From NCBI GenBank assembly GCA_948474755.1, contig CAOLHI010001310.1, forward strand, positions 62,001-126,000: a stretch of DNA of 64,000 bases. The letters run 5' to 3'. The DNA comes from Ctenosaura bakeri (lineage: Eukaryota; Chordata; Lepidosauria; Squamata; Iguanidae). A program made the translations under genes and the position numbers. The notes beneath the pieces are model-generated. The model had not been told where the DNA came from. It made no database searches and saw nothing but the letters and a program-made list of their open reading frames with translations. Of the stretch, positions 57,168-64,000 are shown in pieces; positions within the stretch are counted from its first letter, which is position 1; each line of letters starts with the position of its first letter.

Positions 57168-57527
57168 ACACACACACACACACACACAACACAATTCAGA
57201 CAGCATGTAGGGATGAATGGGAGAGGTGAGGAGAGGAAAGTATTGCTTTAATTGCTAGCAGAACATTGGCCATAGCTCATTGTTATAAATCACCACAGGA
57301 TTAAATTTTGCCATTATATTTTTAAAGCTAATAACTGGGTCATATAGATGTGTGTGTGTGTGTTATGTGATAGCTGAAGCATCATGTGGTGATCTGCATA
57401 TGTTAATAGTCCTTTGTAGATCTGTTTCTCAGTGGGAGCTAGTGGCTGGTAGATAACCAAAGATCTCAAAATGACATTTTTGAAAAAGTTTCTCCCTCTG
57501 TTATACACACACACACACACACACACA
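57168..57527. repeat. Cluster of (CA)n/(TG)n microsatellites
   Basis: (CA)n at about 57,170-57,188, (TG)n at 57,349-57,362 and (CA)n at 57,506-57,526, within 360 bases. Confidence 0.9.
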
Positions 57528-57633
57528 GAGCTGGAAGTCAGAGTTTTCAGAATGTTAGCACTTTGGGGAAATTCTATGAAAGCTAAAGCTGTGAGGAATT
57601 AGCTTTCTTTTAGCAGAGTTGCAGAAAAAGCAT

Positions 57634-58108
57634 GTTCCAATCTCAGTGTGGCTTACCTGAACTGGAAGCTGACTTGAAAGCAAAACAAGGCAGGCAGTTT
57701 CAGGTTCCATACTTAAAAGATTTACTAATAAACTTTACATTACATATGCATTGGAGAAACTACATCCTAATTGACTAAAACAAGGTTTAGCAAAGATAGT
57801 AGCTTCATTCTTTACTCACCAACATCTTGGTGGAGAGAGCTAACATAGCTGAGAGAAGGTTCTAGAAGCAAGACTGCAAAAGGCAAAGAGGTGTGGTCTT
57901 CTATGTAAGACCAATGACTGATTTCAGGGTGTATCCTGGGTCACATGGTCTGGATACCAAAGCCAATCGTTTTAAATAACAGTTGAGACTTTAGGTGAGA
58001 GACCAGAGAGTTTTCACATGCAAAAAAAAATTAACTGTACACTAGCTAAGCCCCATTTGTCCTAGAAAAAAAGAGTGGAGAGAGAATGCCAGAATATTCC
58101 AACAGACA
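57634..58108 (-). mobile_element. Possible LTR
   Basis: On the minus strand the segment runs from TGTTGGAATATTCTGGC (plus 58,108 leftward) to ATTGGAACA (plus 57,634), giving TGTT...AACA ends. TGTTGGA is a common LTR opening. No clear minus-strand polyadenylation signal and no target duplication were found, so this is weak. Confidence 0.25.
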
Positions 58109-60466
58109 GGTAATAAGGAGAAGGACCAATAGAGTGCTTGTGTTTGGGAAGTAACAAGTTGGAGAAGTTACTTTGGTTGAACAACATGAAGCAGAGAGAG
58201 AATTAGCCAAAAACCTGGAAGCTTCTTATCTCAACCCACATTCTGGGGAAGTGGCCTCCAGCAACCCTATATACTCCTTGTCAATATTTACATTCTCCTT
58301 CTAAACAGACCATTTGTTAAGAAGCCATAGAATTCTTCTTTAAGAACATCAAATGCTAATAGGCATGTCTCCTGAGAATTCATGTCACTCAGTAAGTGGG
58401 GAGCATGTAAAAATTCTTTGAAGAAGTGTGTTGAGCTGGTCCTACAGACTACATGGAGTCATTGTTCTTTCCTCTGTGGACAGGGTCCTGCTTTGGTACA
58501 AGAAATCAGATTCATCTGTCATAGTACTCCAGTTCTCTCATGGTTGTATGTGGTATGAATACTTCGTGCATTGTCAATACCCAGGGAAAGAATTGACTAT
58601 TGACTTCTACATTAAACCAGTCTGTCTGATCTCCTTCCTCTTCTGCTTCTTAACAATAGTTGATTTTCCTCCTCACTTTACATACCCACACATTTGAAAC
58701 CTGCTCTTGTGCTTACAGTTTTCTGGTTTCAAATGTCTGTCTGAATGGTAGTTTTTTATAGTTGTATAGCTGCTGAATGCTTAACACTCTCTTATGAACC
58801 GCAAAGCCTATATAGAAAAATGGAAAGGAGAGACAGGAAAAATAGGCTTAAATTCTACTTTTAGTCCTGATTAGGGTGAAGTCATTAAATCAATTGTATT
58901 TACTTATGTGTTGACTCATATTCAACAATTGATTTAGGGGTTTACTCCAATTGGGATTAACCAGCCAAAATCCAATTGTATGGTGAAATCATTTCTGAAG
59001 GAAGCTAGCATATTTTGTCATTAATTTGAATGGGCAAACACGTTCCCTCCACTTCAAATGTCTGTCAAAACCACCCAAAGGGGGGAAAAAGAACACTTTT
59101 TACAGGTGATGAAAGGTTTTTTCATCTCTTCTTCTTCCAGCTCAGAGCCCTTGGGAAGACTGGCCAAGTACAAATCCACCTAACCAATTACGAATCCACC
59201 TAACAGTAGTATTATCTAGCCCACATTTTACTAGTTTGTTTGCGAGAATATCATAGGGGATTATGTCAAAGACCTTACTGTAGTCAATGCTACATTCACA
59301 GCATTTTCTTCATCTACCAAGCCTGAATCTCTATTAAAAAAGGTGATAAGATTAGTCTGGCATAACTTGTTTTTGTGCATGCTTCCAGAACAAGCTGTGC
59401 CAGGTTTTCCAGATATGCACACAAAACTTGCAAACCAGCATTTCTGTGACTTCAGAGAAGATGCACTTCTAAATAGACTTATATAGGATTTCTCTGTTAG
59501 TCTGACATAGTTAGTCTGACATACCTATGTACATTTACTGGGACAGAGTTCCATTGAATACCCTTGAATATAACTGTCCAGTTAAGAAATGCATATGCTT
59601 GCACTATTAGCTGCAGCTGGGGCTTGAATTTATGCTATGCTCAGCTCCAAAAATTCTATTAAGTCTCAGGCTCAGTTTCAACACCACACTTAGGACATAA
59701 TAATAAGCTATCTGTGGTTGAGTGCAAAGTATGTTTCCCCAAACACTGAGCAGTTGCAGTCAGCCCCCACATACCTACAAGTCAGGACCATCATAATCAT
59801 GGGGGATAGTAAGAAGGCTTGGGCTACAGCACCTCCTTTTTTTTTTTTTTTAAAGAAATTAAGTAGTGGTTTCCAATTCTATTCAAATTCTTCAGCACTG
59901 AGGATGACACTTGAAAACATTATCATAAGCTCAAGGGCAGCAGCTTGCTTTAATATTTTCATTTGCATTTAATTAATATAATTTTCTTCTCATTGGCATA
60001 GTTGGGGGACATGCTGGTCCACAGCTGGTAGTTTTGTTGTACTTTACTTTGATATTATTCCAGAATATTTGCTTCTAGGGAGTTAAAAAAAAGAAAAGAA
60101 ACTTCTTTTGTGCTGGCAACAAATATGCAACCTGAGCATGTGTGAGGCAGTACAGGACATAGAAATTTTAAGCATTCTACAGCAGTAAACCAAGGTTTGC
60201 TACCTTCTGCCCATTCTGGCAGGCTCCATAGACAAATCTTTTTCCTCCATATTATCTATTTAGCTCTGGAAATGTGTTTGATGCATTCATGTTTAAATTT
60301 GTAGCATCTTAGCCACACCTCCAAAAATGTTAATGACATGCCAGTGGTGGTTGTGATGATGATGATATTTCATTATTTATAAAATATTATATTTCCTTCC
60401 ACCCCGAACTAGTATTCAACATTAGAAACATTAGAAAAATTAGAACAGATACAGATTTAAAACACA
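58109..60466. other. Unassigned AT-rich sequence
   Basis: No gene or recognised repeat. A T-run lies at 59,839-59,852 and an A-rich run near 60,086-60,100. Confidence 0.5.
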
Positions 60467-61242
60467 TACGATAGTTTTCCCATGTCCACGTGACCAGTAT
60501 CCACAGTTTCACTTATCCATGCTAAAATACAGTCCAAAAATATTGTTTTCCCATTTCTTTTTGGACCATATATTGTTGTTATTATTTACTTTTTTAATCA
60601 GTTGTGCACTGGCTTTGGACTGCAAATAATAACTGCAAAGCCCTCATTCTCTTAGGCCATTTCCACATGGGGCGAGGGAATCACTCCGCGCCGCTACTTA
60701 CTGGACTTTTCAGCTCTCCGTTCTGGTCCATGCCGCTCGATATGCACTGCTCCGGCACCCCAAATGGTGGCTTCTGGTTGGTCGAGGGTCTCGACCAACT
60801 GCTGAAGCTCACCAGCCTAAAGCCCACCCCCGGCAGATCGCAGGTTCGCATTGGGGTGAACCTGCGAATCTGCATAAGGGAGCAGGCTCGCAGTGGTGCG
60901 CTCCATGCTTTTGAAAGACCTGTTTTTAGTGGTTTTTCAAAAGCATGGTGGATGACCACTTGGGGTCATTCCAGAGCGGGCTGAGGTGCGAATCTACGTT
61001 AAGTAGGTCCGACCCAGTCTGCTTCCAGGTGCAGACCTCCTCCTTGGAGGACGGACTGCACCATTTTAAAAACCCCATGTTAAAATGGCCTTAGATTCCA
61101 AAGTTCTGACAAGTTTCAGGGCCTCCTCTCCAATCTACATATTCATCTTGACACCTACATTGTTTATCTCATTTAAAAAATGTATTTCATTATCCACAGT
61201 AAGTCCTGGAATGTAACTCTCATGGATACAGGGGACCTACTG
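60467..61242. mobile_element. Tigger-like element split by F1 copy E
   Basis: The left end is worn (GATAGTTTTCCCATGTCCAC), followed by TATCCACAGTTTCACTTATC. The right end is clear: CATTATCCACAGTAAGTCCT and GGGGACCTACTG followed by TA. Without the 439 bases of F1 plus its duplication, the element would be about 337 bp. The sub-terminal words are those of Tigger-type TIRs. Confidence 0.6.
60655..61090 (+). mobile_element. MITE family F1, copy E, nested
   Basis: 436 bp, ends GGCCATTTCCACAT and GTTAAAATGGCC, flanked by TTA on both sides (60,652-60,654; 61,091-61,093). The internal hairpin has arms CATGCTTTTGAAAGACC (60,904-60,920) and GGTTTTTCAAAAGCATG (60,931-60,947), with one G-T pair. A second hairpin is GTTGGTCGAGGGTCTCGACC. 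Confidence 0.92.
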
Positions 61243-61519
61243 TATAGGTAAAAGCATGCAATTCTATAGATAGCATAATTGCCTTCCAACTAACACTTTT
61301 GTGTGTTAGCTAAAGGTCATCTACAGAATTAAAAGCATATTAATATATATAAATTAAAATGCAAGGAATAAGAGTACAAAACAACATTAAAGTACATCCC
61401 CAAAAGCCTTTTGGAATAATAATAATAAAAAAGACTTCACCAACAAAGGGAAGGACAAAAATAAGGGACTCGGCCAGCCAAGGTTCTCTAGAAAGGGAGT
61501 GCAATGGAACAGTCACCAA

Positions 61520-61974
61520 GGCCATTTGCACAGGGGTTAAAAAAATGGTGCAGTGCGTCCTCCATGGAGGACGTCTGCACCTTGGAGCGGACTGGGTCCG
61601 GAATACTTAGCGTAGATCTATACCTGAGTCCGCTCCGGAGTGACCCCAAGTGGTCCTCCAGAGTGTTTTTGAAAAACCTGATTTTTCAGGTTTTTCAAAA
61701 TGCCAGTGCGTGCCATTGCATGCCTGCTCTGCAATGCAGATTTGCAGGCTCGCACCAATGAAAGCCTACGATCTGCAGAGGGTGGGCTTCAGGCTGGCAA
61801 GCTTCAGCAGTTGGTCGTGATCCATGACCAACTGGAAGCCGCCATTTTGGATGCCGGAGCTGTGCGGATCTGCGATCACACACTGCTCCTCCTCACCCCG
61901 GACCGGACCAGACCCAAAGAAGAGCCAGTGAGTAGCTGTAGGGAGCAATTCCCTTGCTGCGTGCGGAAATGGCC
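61520..61974 (-). mobile_element. MITE family F1, copy F
   Basis: 455 bp, ends GGCCATTTGCACAG and GTGCGGAAATGGCC, flanked by CAA on both sides (61,517-61,519; 61,975-61,977). The internal hairpin is perfect but has changed sequence: TTTTGAAAAACCTGA (61,667-61,681) with its complement at 61,686-61,700. Confidence 0.92.
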
Positions 61975-62031
61975 CAAGAAAACTTTCTCTAGTGTTCCCA
62001 TCAGATGACCTTGTGAGGGTGTTGGGACTGA

Positions 62032-62465
62032 CACCCTTTTTGCATGTTACCCGTTCACGCGACTGGGGTGGGTGGGCGTCTCACGCGAAAAGCCTCAGCA
62101 GGAATGCTGCCGCTTCCCTGCTGCTTGAGTTCTGCAGCGCTTCCTGGTTGTGCGAGCACCGCGCGAATGCCCTGCCTCTTCCTACCGCAGCGCAACCTGG
62201 GAATTGTAGGCTAGTGCTGAGGCAGGAAGCGCGACCGGGTCGGCTCCCGAGGCTCCGCAGGGCAGGTAAGTGCACGCAGGCCCCAGGAGCATTGCGTGAC
62301 CGCACACCATTTTGGGCTTTAAGCCAAAAATAAAAAAATGTGTGCCCAGTCCGCTTTAGGCTCTTGAGCGTCACGTAAATGGGAGTGCGTTGTATGGACC
62401 GCTCCTCCCATTTATGCGACACTCAAGGAGCCCTTTTGCTTTAGAAACGGCATTCGAAAAAGGTC
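62032..62465 (+). mobile_element. MITE family F3, copy 3
   Basis: 434 bp, left end CACCCTTTTTGCATGTTACC, right end CATTCGAAAAAGGTC, flanked by TGA on both sides (62,029-62,031; 62,466-62,468). The signature ACCATTTTGGGCTTTAAGCC is present. The leftmost two bases depart from the family's GG/GA. Confidence 0.85.
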
Positions 62466-62559
62466 TGAGAGAAGGGCCTCACCTGAAAATCTGAAAACCA
62501 CGTATGGCTCATATTCAAGAATATAGTTTTTCAGATAGCCTCAAATACAGGTCTCCCCT

Positions 62560-63206
62560 TTATATGGGTCATAACCAGCACTATGATGCGGCAGCCAAGA
62601 AAGCCAATGCAATTCTCGGCTGCATCAATAGGAGTATGGTGTCTAGATCGAGGGAGGTACTGGTACCACTCTACTCTGCTTTGGTTAGACCCCATCTTGA
62701 ATACTGTGTCCAGTTCTGGGCACCCCAATTCAAGAAGGATATTGACAAGCTGGAGGAAGTCCAGAGGAGGGCGACCAAAATGGTGAGAGGCCTGAAAACC
62801 ATGCCCTATGAGGATAGACTTAGAGAACTGGGTACGTTTAGTCTGCAGAAGAGAAGGTTAAGAGGAGACATGATAGCCATGTTTAAATATTTGAAGGGAT
62901 GCCACGTAGAGGAAGGAGAGGGCTTGTTTTCTGCTGTTCCAGAGACCAGGACAAGGAGCAATGGATTCAAGCTGCAGGAAAGGAGATTCCACCTGAACCT
63001 CAGGAAGAACTTCCTGACAGACAGGGCTGTCCGGCAGTGGAATATGCTGCCTTGGAGTGTAGTGGAGTCTCCTTCCTTGGAGGTTTTTAAGCAGAGGCTT
63101 GATGGCCATCTGTCGGGATTGCTTTGAGGGTGTTCCTGCATGACAGGGGGTTGGACTGGATGGCCTGTGTGGTCTCTTCCAACTCTAGATTTCTATGATT
63201 CTATGA
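62560..63206 (+). pseudogene. CR1 LINE 3' end, 5' truncated, frame intact
   Basis: From about 62,565 to the stop at 63,127 one frame encodes the C-terminal part of the CR1 polymerase protein: [70 protein letters not shown] and [20 protein letters not shown]. No stop or frameshift interrupts it. The catalytic RT blocks lie upstream and are absent, so it cannot move itself. The 3' UTR ends GATTTCTATGATTCTATGA, the CR1 terminal octamer repeat. It is the best preserved LINE fragment here. The bases upstream of about 62,560 are not CR1. Confidence 0.92.
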
Positions 63207-64000
63207 AATATGTCTGAAAACAGACTCCAAACCAGCCATTCAAATAAGGGAGTTGTATGCCCCTGACAGCCATAAGGTATCCATGATAAGCCTTGAACTT
63301 GCAACACTTACATACACCCCTTCCTTCTTCCTTTGCACATTAAGAGTGAACAAGTATAAAAGTATAAAGTTTATGTACATGATTTGTAACAAGCCAAAAT
63401 TTCCTCTTTTGTCTGAATATAGGAAAATGATTTGTAAAAATCGTCTTTCCTTTACAAACCAGGATATCAAACCAGGATTTGATTCTTAATGTATCTGAAA
63501 ATAGCTTGTAAAATGAGATAGGCAACTTCTAGGAACTAGAGTGGTTCAGCAAGCCTGAGGACCTCACAGGGCTTCATTACACTACATAAAAACTATATTT
63601 GTTCCCTAGACCACTCCCCCATGTTCTGCACTTTGAAAAAAAGTGGATCAGTAAGTCCTAAAATAGGCAATTGTGCCCCTCTGAAACTTCCACAGAACAG
63701 GAGGGTCACTTCAGGCCCTTTTTAGGACCCTCAGGCCTTTGGTAAAATGAGAGGTGAATCAACTCTCTTAAAAGCTTTTCAGTGACATGCTTTTAGAAAA
63801 ACTGTAGAATTTATAAACATGTGTTTAAATATTTTTTAGAATAGATCAATGGGCTGAATGTCAGACATTTCATGGGGAATATAGCAAGTCATGGATCAAT
63901 TAACAACTCCTTTATCTGTGCCTAGCTGTAGTTTAACATTTCCTAAATCCATTTAAAGGGAAGAAAAAGCTATTTCATTATTTTCCTGATTACAGCAGCA
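63207..64000. other. Unassigned AT-rich sequence to window end
   Basis: No gene or repeat is recognised. Overlapping short frames on both strands near 63,250-63,520 have no motifs. Confidence 0.5.

Noticed and set aside
57634..58700. A Ty1/copia-like element with LTR and polymerase
   Set aside because: Only TGTT...AACA ends are suggestive. I could not read any polymerase motif between 58,110 and 58,700, so only a weak LTR call is kept.
63716..63737. GGCCCTTTTTAGGACC, resembling an F-family end
   Set aside because: No inverted partner or duplication is visible before the window ends.

Overview
The window reads as ordinary repeat-rich nuclear DNA of a squamate reptile, most likely a lizard. 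The evidence is the repeat content: tRNA-derived SINEs with a BovB-like tail of the Sauria type, CR1 LINE ends closing on ATTCTATGA-type octamers, an L2/Vingi-like LINE with a (GAT)n tail, an L1 relic, hAT-like and Tigger-like non-autonomous DNA elements, and one LTR retrovirus. I found no operons, no rRNA, no tRNA genes, no CRISPR, and no host gene that I can identify. Two weak gene-like traces are a possible terminal exon at about 605-674 and a frameshifted open stretch at 26,282-26,720.

Layout. 1-7,100: SINE pieces, a hAT element with an 8-bp target duplication (2,372-2,847), the first copy of MITE family F1 (3,223-3,736), a CR1 end and a probable solo LTR (about 5.2-6.0 kb). 7.1-19.6 kb: mostly unassigned AT-rich DNA with scattered SINEs, an F3 MITE, a TIR element called R4 here, and a perfect 36-bp palindrome at 17,802. 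19,617-25,056: an endogenous retrovirus with two LTRs, a primer-binding site, a polypurine tract and a 6-bp duplication; its interior looks like poorly polished sequence. 26-34 kb: an open pseudogene-like stretch, an L1 ORF2 relic (29.5-32.1 kb), and two copies of a dispersed repeat called RX. 36.5-41.1 kb: a CR1 body, a minisatellite made of palindromic units, and an L2-like LINE. 42-64 kb: more F1-F4 MITEs, Tigger-like elements, SINE inverted pairs, candidate LTRs and a CR1 3' fragment with a long intact frame.

The most informative theme is a set of non-autonomous DNA transposon families, F1 to F4. F1 has six copies, F2 four (one a 46-bp bare hairpin), F3 three and F4 one. They share a terminus of the form G(G/A)CC(C/A)TTTC(C/T)(G/A)CA(C/T) and make 3-bp target duplications. 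One F1 insertion can be read against an unoccupied paralog in the same window (27,564 versus 32,823), which fixes its ends and its TAA duplication directly. The ends suggest PIF/Harbinger mobilisation, but several duplications (TGA, AAA, CAA, TCA, AGT) depart from that superfamily's usual TWA preference. No transposase is present here.
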